The translations under genes were made by a program, and so were the position numbers. A DNA stretch of 64,000 nucleotides from Sclerotinia nivalis (lineage: Eukaryota > Ascomycota > Leotiomycetes > Helotiales > Sclerotiniaceae): assembly GCA_029531795.1 (NCBI GenBank), contig JAPEIS010000003.1, forward strand, positions 1,426,001-1,490,000, in the 5' to 3' direction. Position 1 is the stretch's first letter, and each line of letters begins with the position of its first letter. The notes below the pieces were generated by a model. It saw only the letters and a program-made list of their open reading frames with translations, did not search any database and had not been told where the DNA came from. This document shows positions 1 to 12,700 of the stretch, one piece after another.

Positions 1-3000
1 CGCATGCATGGTTATGGTGTTTGAATGATCTGATGCTGTGTTTCTATGTTGTTATGTTGTTATGTTGTTGAGAGGGGGGATGCCAAAGTGATAGGAAAGA
101 ACGTGTAACATTGATATGACATATAACAACACAGAAAAAGAAGGAACCGAATCATCATTGGAACACAAGTAAAAACAATAACTAGTATCTCATATGCAAT
201 TTTTTCGACCAATTTAATCTGATCTAATCTAATCTAGCATGTCGTGCAAAGTTGGGGCAACGACATTCTTGACCTCCAAAATTTCTCTAGATATTTGAAC
301 ATCAAAATTCAATTCTGAATCAACAACGAAACAATTAATCCGTCATTGGATATTTAGATTTCATTCTTCATGTGATATCTTATTTTGCTTACAGCCTTTC
401 TGGTTATTGAAAATTGAAAGGTGTGAAGCCTTCTGTGATGTTGTTATATGATATTCAAAATGGGGTTTCCAGAGGAGTGCGACATGCAACAAAACTCCCA
501 TCAATGAATCCATTCCGAAATTTCAATTTTCGAGTTCAAAACCCACGATTCTCAGTTCAAAATTATGTTACAAATCAACCATCAAGAATGACTTGTTATA
601 TTCCTGATAAGTCGATACTTCAACGTCTTTCCTCTTTACATCTAGAATTTCAAGGAAGTGTATATCTTTGAAATGATATGATATAGCCTCCAAAACAAGG
701 TCTCTGCGAAGCACTGAAAAAGTGCCATGTGCAACAAATTCTTGTCCAAGATCTCGAAATCAAATCTGAGGTATCAAAACCAAAATTCTCAAATGAGAAT
801 TTCATAGTAAATCAACAACACATTATTTGCATTTAAATCTTTCATCATAATCTAGTTTTCCTTCTCTCATATTCATATCCCAGTTTTCGAACCATTCCAC
901 ACAGTTTCGAGACACATTATTCCCATCCCAAGACTCGGTCTGTGAAGTCTGATACAGAAATTCTGATATGCAACAAAACAATCTATAAAGTATAAACCTC
1001 ACTACCAAAAAACCTCCCTCCATACTCCATACTCACCTCGGCATTCACTCAACCCTCTCCATTATTATAACTCTCATCGCCTTCATTTCTAATCGAAATC
1101 TTTTGTTGCACATCTGATCGATTGGATTATCGCAAAGCTATAACAATCCAATACAATTATTTCTTCTCCATCCACCCCAGATCTTTTGAATGCCTTCCAT
1201 TATCATGGATTCACTCAATCCGCGGCTTTCTATCTATTTTGATTCATCCGCGGAAGGTTAGGACTGTTTGAGTAAATATCGTTTTGGTGTTTTGAAAGGC
1301 AGTTGCATGTAGGACTTATTATCTTCATCTCGGAATTTGGCCTGACTAAACTTTCTCCCAATCCTTCCCCATTCTTATTCATTATCTCTACCCATCTTAG
1401 TTTGTCCATATTATATCGATTTTTCTGTACCAGCAATTTGTTCTACCAAAGCCAATCAACCTAAGTTATCCAAATTGCTCGTTTCTCATGCAAACTAGCC
1501 TCTGATAGACAACCGCATCTAGTCCCCCTTCTTCAAAATACTAGGTACCTCCCACTCGACTCAATTAACAAGCCTCAATCTCCCAAACTCCACACAGCTA
1601 AACCACAGCAGTCCAATCGCTACCTCATCTCCCTTCCCCTCCCCCTCTTTTCAATATATCACAGTACTACTTTCCTGCCGGATTACACTCCTCTTCTTTC
1701 TCCCATGTTTCCCAGCTACCCTTTCTCAAAATCTCAATGGTCATACAACCCAATCTCTAAAGCTATCAGAAGCCAGCAGTCCCTTCATCAATTATTGTTT
1801 CCTCAAAGCGGACTTCTTTCACTCATCAGACTCTTGATACACTCTCGGAAAGCATGGCTCAAAGGATTTCTTTCGTTTTATCTCATTTTTACTATCTCTT
1901 CTAGCTTGGAAGGCCATCTTATTGTGCGGGACTCAATCCCAAACTTTCCAATAACAACCACAAAATAAACTATTGAAGGTTTATTCGGCGCATTTAAGTC
2001 TCCTTGGCGTTCTGCTCAAACCTCCTACTTTTTCCGCTGAATCCTATTGTTCTATCAAAGCATTCTTCCTCTCTACTAGCAACAAGAATAATTGTTATAC
2101 CTCAGATGGAGATCATTTTCAGCGGTGTTCAGCGGATCAGACATGAGAATAAAGCTTGGGGAAAAAAGCTTCACTCATTACATTGCAGTAAAGCTGTTGT
2201 TAGCGGACCAAAGACTAGAACGAAGTTTCGAAGTGACCCCTGGTGAAAACTTTCGTGTACGTAGCCGAGTGGGAGGAGATTTAGGACGGATGTATAGCTT
2301 CTATCTGAGTTGAAGAGGGAGAAGGTAGGGCAGATTATGGGGCTGCTGGATAGAGATGGTGTCGGTGGAGGTTACTGAGAAAATATTGAAGGGATTGAAT
2401 TTGGTTTAGGGGGTTGGTGGTGGTGGTGACGTGGGCGGGTGGTGAGGGGTCGACGGTAGAGGAAGAAAAAATACCCACTGCATTTGGATTTTGGGAACAA
2501 CTATATGACCAATCCGACATCATGGAAATTGTACTTTGATTCGTTTTTAAAAAAAAAATTCATTGTCGAAAGGATGTCTCTGGTGAGAGCATAAGAATTC
2601 AACCATAATTCTGAGACTCTCGGTTACGGGTACAGAGGAGAAAAGTGAGGAGGAAGGATCGGGGCCGAATATGTTTTTAATAATAGACTTTGGCATTTTT
2701 GTACCTGTAGAATTTCCTCATAGTTTGAAAATTGAAGTTCTCAAATTTCTTGCTTTTCTGCCCTATTTTCTGTGCAGTCTAGGTCTTCTTAGAACCTTTG
2801 CAGAAACTTCCCCTAATTTCTCACTTTTATCCTACATTTATGTAAGAAACGGATCTAGGGTTTTCCACCGGCAGACTACAAGGTTTGATTCCTTTCTGTT
2901 CTTCTAGCTTATTGTTTATTTCCCCTGTCGCCATCTCTTATGCTTCTGGTGAAGCTTGGATAAAACGAAAAACCTCGGCAACCACGTAGATCTTCACCAA

Positions 3001-4647
3001 GAACATAGTATCAGAGGGAAGAACGTACGGTGGCTAGAGTAATGGTAAATGCGGCATTGCTAGAGCGCATGTTTATGCCTCGAACCTTTAATCTTACTGG
3101 TTGAGATTAAAGAGGATTGTCACAGCTTTTACTTCTGTCAGAAGCTTAAGGGTTTTTATCCAATCCTTTCCTAAAGGTACAAGAAGAATTTTTCCGGAAG
3201 CGGGATATCCAGATGGGGAGGATGAGTCTATCACAAATTCAGGACAACTGTTTGAAGGACTTAATACGATGGGAGCAAAAGGCGCAAGTATGGGATTCGT
3301 TGAAGAGATTGGCATGCCCAAGGTTTCCCTAGTCCAATACAGCAAAAGAGGACGACCACACATTTGGAATCTGAACAGTTTAGCATACTACTGTATTCCC
3401 AGTACACACAGGAAAGAGGATGGCTGCAAACTTGGGTCCTATGTACTGAGAAGACTGATACCTACGATTTCCCGAACACAGTACAGTAAAAAAGTTCAAA
3501 GCTCAATGGAATTCTATACACTAGCATTTAAGCAAATGCGGAGCTTGTGATCATTTGCTAAGGACCAATGACCTAGTACTAGGAAGAAAGACATTTCCCC
3601 GCAGAGGCAATCTAGCACTAGAAGAAGAGGCTATCCTACAGACCAATAAACACGAAAGGGTTAGGAACGAAGCGATGCGAATCTATCAAATCACTCTTAT
3701 ACAAGAACGAAAAATTTAGGTTTCAGTATAAAATTAGAACGGAAGAAGAACCATACATTCATCAATCAACTCAAAAGAATATAGAAATGAAAGAATCTAA
3801 AGCTATATTATGGTTGGGAAGAACATAAATATATAATCCAATATATTTCGAGAGCACATTTCGAAATAATAACATAGCTTCAACTAGAGCTAAATATTTT
3901 TTAATGCTCTAGATTTTGCTGAGTAATAAAAGAACAAAGAATATATCTCGATATCAATATATTCCTGAATCCGATCTGTAGTAATCATTTATCGGTGCAG
4001 TCATATATAGCGGTAGATTAATGACAAGAATTCTATATTTAAGAGCTCTTTCCGCTGCCATAATCCATCGAATAATCTGTTCTTTTCTATGAAATAATTC
4101 TGCTTTTTTTCTGTGAAATATATTCAATAGTAAAAATGTTTATTCTTTTTATAAATTACTATAAGTTTTAAATCTTTAAAGTTTTGATAGATATAAATTA
4201 AAGTTTTAATGAATAGACCTTGAAGCTTAGAGGATTTAATATATTATAAGATGATTTGAAATTATTTCTATTTTCGTTGAATTGATTATTCATATAATAA
4301 TAATAATAAACTAGATTTTTATACTTTATTATTTATTAGTATATATATAATTTACAAATTCTATTTCCTCTTCAAAATCATGAATTATATTATCGAATAA
4401 TATATAGTACGGATTAGAATCTATCGATATTTTGGATTTTCGAAAGAATGAAATCTATTGTATTAAAAAAAAGAGCGGAATATTTAACAGGAAAAAACAG
4501 ATCTGGGCACCCGAAAAAGCCTTAAAAACGCATCTACTCAACTATCTATATTCAACTTCCCACATATTCATTCCATACTAATCTCTTTCTTTTCATCCAT
4601 ATCTTCTCTCCGCAGTTCACTGCACGATCCCCACAGACCGTACACTC
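1..4647. other. gene-poor left flank, no supported gene
   Basis: No open frame here has a recognisable domain or a convincing exon structure. About 1540-1720 is strongly C/T-rich on the plus strand, as fungal promoters and leaders often are. It precedes a short ATG-started frame at 1705-1968 (87 codons) that resembles nothing I know. The longest frame, 3101-3550, opens with TTG rather than ATG. From about 3700 to 4500 the sequence becomes AT-rich with runs of A and T, consistent with RIP-degraded repeat DNA. An untranslated or long non-coding transcript is possible but not shown. Confidence 0.5.
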
Positions 4648-6687
4648 CTAAGACTTCCTTCTCCTAAATTCAAGATGTTCGAACGGGTTTGGAACGACGT
4701 TGGTATCGTATATATAGTTTGGGGGTCTCTCCCCCCCCTTTCCTTCCTTATCGCCAACCAATCTAATATCCCAATTCCTTATGATCTCGACAATCACAAC
4801 CTTAAGCTCCACACCCGCGAAGAAGCGACCCGGACATGCATGATTCTGTAAGTTTGGGAGTCAGTAACTGCTTGTTCAGGAATTATTTTGAAGGGTATTA
4901 GGGAAAAGAGGGAATCGAAATTGTGTTAGAGGGACAGAAGAGTGTGTGTAAGAAGGTATGAGAATTGGGTTAAAATTGAGAAAAGGAGTCGGGTATTGAA
5001 AACAAAAGATTTAGTGAATCGAGTAAACATACCCCGTGTCCGAAATTTATGCTTTGTTTACTTGTTGTAACAAACTGAAATTTGGATTCATTGCCGGGTG
5101 TAGCGCGCAATGAGGACCAGCGGAAGGGGGAGAAGGTGCTAGGAGGGTCAAGTGAGGCAATAAGGGAGGGGTCGTGGGGAATGGAAGAGAGGTCGGGGCC
5201 GGAGGTGTTGATTGTGTGGGCGTCGTAGCATATGCGAGTTCCCTTGGGAATGGTATGACCAGTAGAGAGGGTGAGGGGGGAAGTTGTTAGGCGGAAGTTT
5301 ACAACTGGGCTTTGTTAGTAAATGAACTCTTAGTATTTCCTACTTCCATGTGTACTATCTCTTGAGATAAACCGGGAAGAAGTATAGATAAGATAAACCT
5401 ACCCAAACCTGGAGGATTAACCCTCTGGCTTTCCTTCATGAGACTATCCATTTTCTTCAACTTGGTGAATGACTGTTTCTTCAGATTCGTCGATCCACTA
5501 CCATCAACTTCATACCCATCTTCCGCAATCACTTGTTCGATTTCTTCGCGGAGAGGCGCGATGAATTCTGGGTGAGAAGCGAGATCAAATAATATGTGCG
5601 CAGCGCCCATGGAGGTTGTGTGAATAGCAGCAAAAGATACTTCCCTTTGTCAGTTATAGGCCCGAGGAAGCAAGAAGATCGAATTCGGGACAGAAAGGTA
5701 TAGAAATGGTAAAGAAAATGAAGACTTACAACCCAACTGATTCTTTGCTAATACAAAAGGATTTTCCCTATTCTTCTCATCTGTCCACTTCAAAACCCAA
5801 CTGATGAAAGTCCCTTGGTCATCATCGAATTCATCACCCGATTCCTTACCAGCCCCTTTTCCCTCCTTGAATCTTCGCATACACCCCTCAATAACCGGTC
5901 TCAACAACTCTGCCGCCTTAGTCTTATGTTGTTTCACCTTCCTAATCTCCGGTAAGAAGGGCACCGCAAAGTATCTAAGGAACGCTGGAAATTTGGCCAC
6001 TTCGTCCTTCGCTTTCACACAATCCGCGGTATAATCAATACTAGTGTTAATCCATGCCTCAGTTCTACTCAAAGGTCTTCCCACAAAAACTCTCCCGCTC
6101 AGTAATGCAACCATTTTGAGTACTTTTTCCATCAAAACAACTTTGGTCCAACTTTCGCATGTGCCGAATTCTTTATCTAATGCATAGCGCATTTCGTCTT
6201 GAAGAGCGTCGACAGTCGATGCCACGTGACGAGTCAAATCGGTCTTGACAACTTTGGTGATGGCGGGGGAATCTTCACCGATACCGGTGTGTTTTGCAAG
6301 GAATATGTTGGCTACATCTTCCATGAAAGATACTTTGCTTTCGGGGAGGTTGCGCACTTCGTCATGAGTGGAGATGGGGAGGACGACCAATGGAGGATCA
6401 GTTCGGAGGACGTAGGGAGTATTGGGATACTGCTCTTTGTGAGTTTTTATGCTAGGATAAGAAGGGAGGGCATCATGATGTGGAGAGGTTCTTACTTTCG
6501 CAGATCCTTCAATCAATGCAGCTTGAAAATCTGCATCATCGGGCTTACCCACTACTGGGAAACTCAACTTTTGAGGTCGAGCAAGTATAGCTCGAATAAC
6601 GTAGGCTAGGAGGAGAACTGTTGAAGCACCTAGGAGGAATGGTGACATCGTCATCTCTTTACTTTTGTCGAGAATTGTTGGTGACAT
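4648..6687 (-). CDS. cytochrome P450 monooxygenase, complete
   Basis: Heme-thiolate monooxygenase, membrane-anchored at the ER; substrate unknown. Exons on the minus strand are 6687-6496, 6429-5730, 5639-5403, 5304-5033 and 4845-4648, giving 532 aa. The intron at 6430-6495 is 66 nt and stays open in frame, so a naive ORF reads through it; removing it restores the continuous family sequence SAK-YPNTPY. Seen in order: hydrophobic N-terminal anchor (FLLGASTVLLLAYVI), I-helix AAIHTT, ExxR as ESQR, PPGLV, and the heme-binding loop FGHGNHACPGRFF, whose coding is split by the last intron. The ATG at 6687 is preferred over codons further upstream because it starts just before the anchor. The style resembles ent-kaurene-oxidase-like fungal P450s. 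The last intron (187 nt) is long for this window. No terpene cyclase or polyketide synthase lies nearby. Confidence 0.93.
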
Positions 6688-9600
6688 CTTGAAGGATGTT
6701 GTGTAGCTCAACTCTGAGCTTTCTGTTGTGAAGGTAGAAGAGTTACTTGAGCCAACTGAGACGAGAGTGACTATATATATGTATCCAACAGCCGGTGTGG
6801 ATGTTTGCGGATATGTATTTCCTTGGCTCCAATAAGACATATACATTCAACAATAGAAATACATAAGACTAAGAATAAAACATAAGAGTATACAAGTAAA
6901 AGAAGCATATCAAGGCTTCCGGTTGCTAAAAATACCCAAGGAAAATAAGACAAAGGAGAAAATCAAACGCACTGGTACGCATATTTTGAACTTCCAGACC
7001 GTCTCTTTCCCCTGCCATCCCCTCCCATTTCCTCCCCGAAAAACCAATCAAACTATAATTGATCGGCAAGACATAAGGTATTACAAATCCGTTTATGCGA
7101 ATATTCTATCAAACCAGTCAACCTGATGAAATAAACCCTTTATAAACCTCCTAGCTGTATACCTGTTCTCTACCTGGATGGAAATAAAGACATTTACAAC
7201 ATGATTCAAAATAAATACATTCACTAAAAGAAAAAAAATGAAAAAAAATGAAAAAATGAAAAAATGAAATCAAATCTTCAATAACACTTTAGAATATATA
7301 ATTTAAATTCTAGTTTTTATAATTTTAATAATTTAACTTATATTGAATTTGAGAAATATTAAAATAAGCGATAAAATTTCTCAAGATTTTAGTTTGATGT
7401 ATAGATTATAAATTAAACTATATACTTTTTTTTTATTTCTATTATTAGTTTTATTTAAAAAAGAAATATAATAATATATAAATTATTTATTATAAAAATT
7501 TTTAATAAATATTATTTATTCATTTATTATTTCTTTTAGTACTCTATAGTCTTCTTATGAAATTATTCTAAATTAAAGAACTTCGAGGGGTTGAAATGAC
7601 TATTTATTTTTTATTTTTTATTTTTTAATAAATTTATCTTAAATTATATCGTACTCATTCGTCTCATCTCAACCCTACATCCTCTCAATCTTCTCTCTTC
7701 TTCGAACTCCTGATCTACATCCTCAAATCAAACCATCCTATTTTCAACACAGAGCAAGTCATTCTTGAATCAATAATTTGATTGAATGGGGAAGGTTAAT
7801 ACTATTGTGGAGATAACGTCTCGATCTTCATGATTTCGGATCATATTGACTTTAGTTGTTGCGATTACTCGATATATGAGTTATCCGGCATCCGGTGGCC
7901 TTATAGCACTCATGCAGCAGATGTCTCGTCATCTCGTTTGTTGATAGGAGAACATATGAAAGCAACCTCGTATAATACGAGCATCCAACTGAGGGGTGTA
8001 CCGTTGAATGTTAAGCGAGCGCAGGCATAGCGTATAAACTCGGTTTGGGTCTAATCCGATTGATTTAAAGATGGGGAAGCTGAATAATATACGAAGGTTG
8101 ATTGAAGTACTGTGAAACACGTCAAAAAATGACCGTGCTTGGTCTTATATACAGAGGTTCTAATTAATAGTATTATTATACTAATTGAAAATTTATATAG
8201 TGAAAATCAATCAATTAAAGTATTATAAATTGTTAATTTCTAATAAAAATCATTCAAATTCTTCGAAATCTTTAATTTTATATTCAAAAATCTATTTTTA
8301 AATTATTTCAAATCTATTAGAAATTTCGAAATCTTTAAAATTATAAAATTATTAAAACTTCTTTAAAATCTTTCAAGATTCGAGATTTTTGAAGAGAACA
8401 ACTCAATATTCATTCAAATTCTTTAAAATAATATTAAAAGATAGAAAAATAATAATATATAAATCAAAAATATCTTATATTATTTTATTCTTTCAATCTT
8501 CGTATAAGAAAACCTATGAATATGATAATGAATAATATAAACCACTCCATCAGGAAGCCGGCGAAAGGAATCGAATCTAAATAGTATTATATTTCATATC
8601 GGGTAATAGTATATAATCGAAAGAATTAATAAAGTGAATAATTTTCTATTCAAGTTCACTTTTACTTTATTTCCGCCGACATTTCCGAAATTCGAAAAGA
8701 AGCGAGAAAAGCTAGAACTGAATATGATTAGACCGAGTTTATACGGTATATCATTAATGCATTGGTATTGTTGAAATCCGGTTGATGTATTGTTGATGCA
8801 CAAGATGCATCATTGAGATGCCGTTGATGCGCCGTTGATGTGCCGTTGGCATTACTTAGATAATAAGGCGATACGAAAACGAGGTACTCGAAACCCTGTA
8901 GGTTGTCCGTCAAAGCTCCAAGTTTCATTCGTGGAGCCCTGCCTTGAAAAATGCATAGTGCATGCGAAGGATATTTCTGATCGTAGGCTATTCTTTCCAT
9001 ATACTCGAAAGTATAGCACACTTTAGTACTTTCTGGCTGTACGAGTACGGACTTAACAACAAGTAAGTACAAACACAAGTATGAGTATTGGAAAGGAACG
9101 TCTGTAGTTTGATATGTGAGTAAGGATATTTTTATCTCCGTGTCAGTCACCCCTGAAACCCGCGCGCGGCAAGTGGAGTTTGCAAAAATGACTACACTTC
9201 CATATTACCTGCTTGATCCCTTACCCGTAAACTAAACTTTAAATCAACCAACCCAAGGAACTAGTTCAAACGACACACCCAGCTCATCCATATCATCAAG
9301 TCAATAATGCAGCACCTGCAGCACCTGCAACCTCAAGACAATACTACGCAGTCCTTGTGAGATAAAAGGTCTAAACCAAGCAAGACGTCCGGATATCCCA
9401 AATACCGAGCATCCGCTGCAGGAAACCCATTACAAGAATAGCCGCACTTTCCCTTCCCTTCAATGCTTTACATAAGTACATATAGCGGAAGAGCCTCCCC
9501 CTAGGTATTCTCTTGCCGTCAGTGGGAAACCAGCCATTCGTGGGATATTATTCATCCTTTCCTATTCCATTCTACGCCTATTCCTCTTCAAATCGTGTAT

Positions 9601-10717
9601 ATATTCAGCTAGTCCTTCAGACCCATAAACTATAGTCTTCATTTGAGATTCTAGATTACTACCAGATATCTTCACCACTCTTATTCGCTCAATCCAATCC
9701 CCAACAAACTCCCCAAACCTACCAGCCACCAGCCATCCCATTCCATCCCCTCCTTCCACCTACACACTCATCACCTCATCTACACCAGGGCATCCATCTC
9801 CTGCACTCCCTTCTAGGTATATACCTATATACCTATATCCATTACACCTAATACTCCAAACTCAATACTTAATACTTAATATTCAATACTCAGCATATCA
9901 TTTCAGTTCATTTCAGCTTATATCATATTTCACATCCTATACTAAAAAAAACTTGTTCTAGAAGCAAGCAAGGAGTAAAGAGGGGTAGGTAGATAGATAT
10001 ACGGCTAAATGAAGACACAAGGATATTTTGTCATCTCATTTCATTACCCCGCAGATGCATATACACGAACAAAAACAAAAACACCTACCTCCCAAGCTCC
10101 AAGCTCCCAACCCTCCTACTAATAGAATTTACAGTTCATTGAAATCACCATTCAACAACAATGAATTACGAGAGAAAGATTTCATTGGGAATAGATGAGC
10201 ATGTATTGTTATGTGTGTAAAGTTACCTAGGTAGGTGGGTATTTACTTAGTCACCGACATACTAGCTACCTACCTATCTAGTACAAAACCAATGCGATCA
10301 TATACAATTCATTCATCATCCAGTGCGAATTTGATTTTAATCATTTGATCCACTCCCCTGACCTGACATCTCCAACCCCTCTCGACATCCCCCACTCCAA
10401 TAATTTCATGCGTGAAATATGCCTCAATTCCGCTCACGGATTTGTAAAGTCGAACCGGGCTGAGAGCTCCAAAAAAAAACGATGCGCCCAGTTTCTCATG
10501 CCATGCCTAAATCATCAGGTTCCTCGTTCGTCATATTCTGATGACGTCGAAATCGATGACCTGTAAAACGCCAAAAATGCAAATGTAAAGAGTACACACA
10601 AATACACACCATGAACCAATTTCCCCTAAGCTGTATGCTGTCCATGAGTTCCAGTATGCTTGCTTCCGAATTCTTGATTCGACTTCATGAGATCCTTCAA
10701 TGCTAGGTCTTCAGATC
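6688..10717. other. intergenic, partly AT-rich
   Basis: No supported gene. AT-rich, homopolymer-laden blocks lie at about 7180-7660 and 8130-8690 and look RIP-degraded. An A-rich microsatellite of GAAAAAAAAT/GAAAAAAT units sits near 7230-7268. A short run of GATGC/GTTGATG motifs lies at about 8750-8850. The stretch 9560-10300 is more balanced in composition and contains inverted AGGTAGGT/ACCTACCT motifs (about 10227-10300). It could be the 3' flank of the minus-strand gene that follows. Confidence 0.5.
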
Positions 10718-12700
10718 TCAACTTTTCTGATTTTCCCCCTCAGCCTCTATCAAATCATCCATCATCATCCTTTCACTCATGCTCTTTGGTGTTCCGGAAA
10801 AACTACCCACTCCTCCACTTGTTCTAAAGCTTAATATATCACTTGCGTCAAGTCCACTGCGACCGTTGACACTTCCAACGAATGAATTCATTGCTCCCAT
10901 TGATGCGGCATTGGCATGTACCTCATCATTGACAACAGGCATACTGAATGGACGGCCTTTGTAGGAACCAACAATTCCATGTGCAGGGGCTGGAGCTATT
11001 GTTGCTTTGTTATTAATGAAGCTATTCGGAATCGGACGAGCAGGAGATTTGGAAAGCTCAAGATTGTCAAGACTTTCTTCAATACTAGGCGAGGTAGGTG
11101 CTTCTACATCCGAATCATCTTCTTCATCTTGAGGTCGGCTTCCGCGATCTTGGTTTTCGTCAAAGGAAAACAGATCTTCTTGTTCATCATCCTGGAAGGT
11201 TAAGTTGTCCAACTTCTCATCACCCTCTCCTCTAGGCTCCAAAGTCTCGAATGTAAGTGGTTTGTTTGGCGATTTGATCTTCAAGGGAGAAATTGCCGGT
11301 TCTGGATTTTCGTTCTTCGTCGGCGATAGAATGCGCGCAGGTTGTTTATTTTGACTTCTCATTTGCCGTAGAGGTGGCATATCTAACATATCATCCTCCG
11401 ATAGAGCATCTGTATCCTCCTCTGGTAGAACCTCTACATGCTTTACTTGGGCTTGCGCTTCCACTTCGGGCATGGAGATTTGTATTGGGATCGGTATGGA
11501 AATTGGTGGGATATTTTCTTCTTGAGATGCTGGGGGACTTGGTCTAGAATCGAAATAATTGCTTGTAGAATCGTCATTTTCCAAAGTATCAACTGAAGCT
11601 GATCCGTCTGGCGGGGCAACCACGGTGGTCCATTGTGTTCCATCATCTTCTGGGGGGCCTCTGGATAAAGCTCGTAGTGCTTGTGAAGAAGATATTCTCT
11701 TTGGTGGCGGCGCATCAATATCTTCGACCATCTCAGAACCTGCCTCATCATCTGAGTCATCCGAAAAGGAAGGCGGAAGGATTGGCTCCAATTCTTTGGG
11801 CGATGAAGTTGGTAAAACCTCTTCTCCCTCTACATCAAAACGAACCCTTCGAGGACTTGTATTCTTAGAATTGCTGGATGTTCTTCGTAAAGCGCTTCTG
11901 CGACGAGGTCCATCGCTACTACTGTTGGATGTGATTGATATTTCATCGGTATTCTTTCTTTTGGGTGTTGAAGGACGTGTTAGATCAGGAGAAGGATTCA
12001 AAGATCTAGTATCTGTACTTGCATCAACATGCGACTGCGACTGCGACGATATATCCATTTGTGTATCTTTTGACTTATCATCCACTTCAATATTCGAATC
12101 AGATCTTGGATCGTATCGACTGTTGGATTCTAACAATGGCAGATAACTTGGTGTAAAGACTCCTGTAAATTCCTTCTCTCGCGCATGTGGACTTCTAGGG
12201 CGGTCACTTTCTTCTTCTTCTTTTCTCGTATGATTAGGAATTGTTTGCGCCGAGGTAGCGGTACTTGATTGTGAGTCCATTGCCTTAGGAAGTCCGTTTG
12301 TCATCGAATTTACATCTGCACGGGAGCTCGTGATTGTGTTCGTGGTCGTGGTCATGGCCGTGGTTGTATTGCAGGAATTGTGACTGTTGTTGGCTGTACC
12401 TATGACTGTGCCTGTGTTTGTTGTGCGTGTGCGTGTGCCTGTGCCTGTGCCAATGGTGCATGAGTCAAAGTTATCGGTAGGATTATTAGAGACGAATGGA
12501 TAAAGAGCCTTATAATTCTTTAATTTTTCGGCAATTATTGTTGAAACTTCCTTGGAAACATTTGGAGAAACATTCTTCAATAAATCCTCTTCATACTTTA
12601 TAAATTCCTTATTCATATCTTTTCGATATAAATCAACCTTATGATCCAGCTCGGTAAGCTTTTTAGAAAGCTCCCCTACGAGCCTGGTTGCTTCATCCAT
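10718..12700 (-). CDS. large low-complexity acidic protein, function unknown
   Basis: Single-exon frame of 660 aa. The start is taken as the ATG at 12700, in context ATCATGG; the frame continues a few codons upstream but with no ATG. I recognise no catalytic domain. Residues 1-50 are heptad-like and charged (EATRLVGELSKKLTELDHKV), suggesting a short coiled coil. Residues about 85-110 are a GT/RT repeat encoded by a TGTGCG-type microsatellite. The rest is Ser/Pro/Asp/Glu-rich and probably disordered, with basic patches such as PRRRSALRR and PRRVRF. The C-terminus ends in an acidic helix (MMMDDLIEAEGE). Similar proteins in fungal databases are sometimes labelled pathway-specific nitrogen regulator, but nothing seen here supports that role. 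A TTTGCAG just before the ATG could be a splice acceptor for a 5' UTR intron. Confidence 0.85.
   Translation of the reverse strand: MDEATRLVGELSKKLTELDHKVDLYRKDMNKEFIKYEEDLLKNVSPNVSKEVSTIIAEKLKNYKALYPFVSNNPTDNFDSCTIGTGTGTRTRTTNTGTVIGTANNSHNSCNTTTAMTTTTNTITSSRADVNSMTNGLPKAMDSQSSTATSAQTIPNHTRKEEEESDRPRSPHAREKEFTGVFTPSYLPLLESNSRYDPRSDSNIEVDDKSKDTQMDISSQSQSHVDASTDTRSLNPSPDLTRPSTPKRKNTDEISITSNSSSDGPRRRSALRRTSSNSKNTSPRRVRFDVEGEEVLPTSSPKELEPILPPSFSDDSDDEAGSEMVEDIDAPPPKRISSSQALRALSRGPPEDDGTQWTTVVAPPDGSASVDTLENDDSTSNYFDSRPSPPASQEENIPPISIPIPIQISMPEVEAQAQVKHVEVLPEEDTDALSEDDMLDMPPLRQMRSQNKQPARILSPTKNENPEPAISPLKIKSPNKPLTFETLEPRGEGDEKLDNLTFQDDEQEDLFSFDENQDRGSRPQDEEDDSDVEAPTSPSIEESLDNLELSKSPARPIPNSFINNKATIAPAPAHGIVGSYKGRPFSMPVVNDEVHANAASMGAMNSFVGSVNGRSGLDASDILSFRTSGGVGSFSGTPKSMSERMMMDDLIEAEGENQKS

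Noticed and set aside
1705..1968. 87-codon ATG frame after a C/T-rich stretch
   Set aside because: Promoter-like context is suggestive, but the translation has no family features and no follow-on exon could be built.
3101..3550. 149-codon plus-strand frame
   Set aside because: It begins with TTG, has no recognisable domain, and is overlapped by an equally long minus-strand frame; kept only as part of the flank note.
11559..12146. 195-codon plus-strand frame inside the 10.7-12.7 kb gene
   Set aside because: It is an antisense shadow of the Ser/Asp-rich coding sequence; simple-repeat codons keep the opposite strand open.
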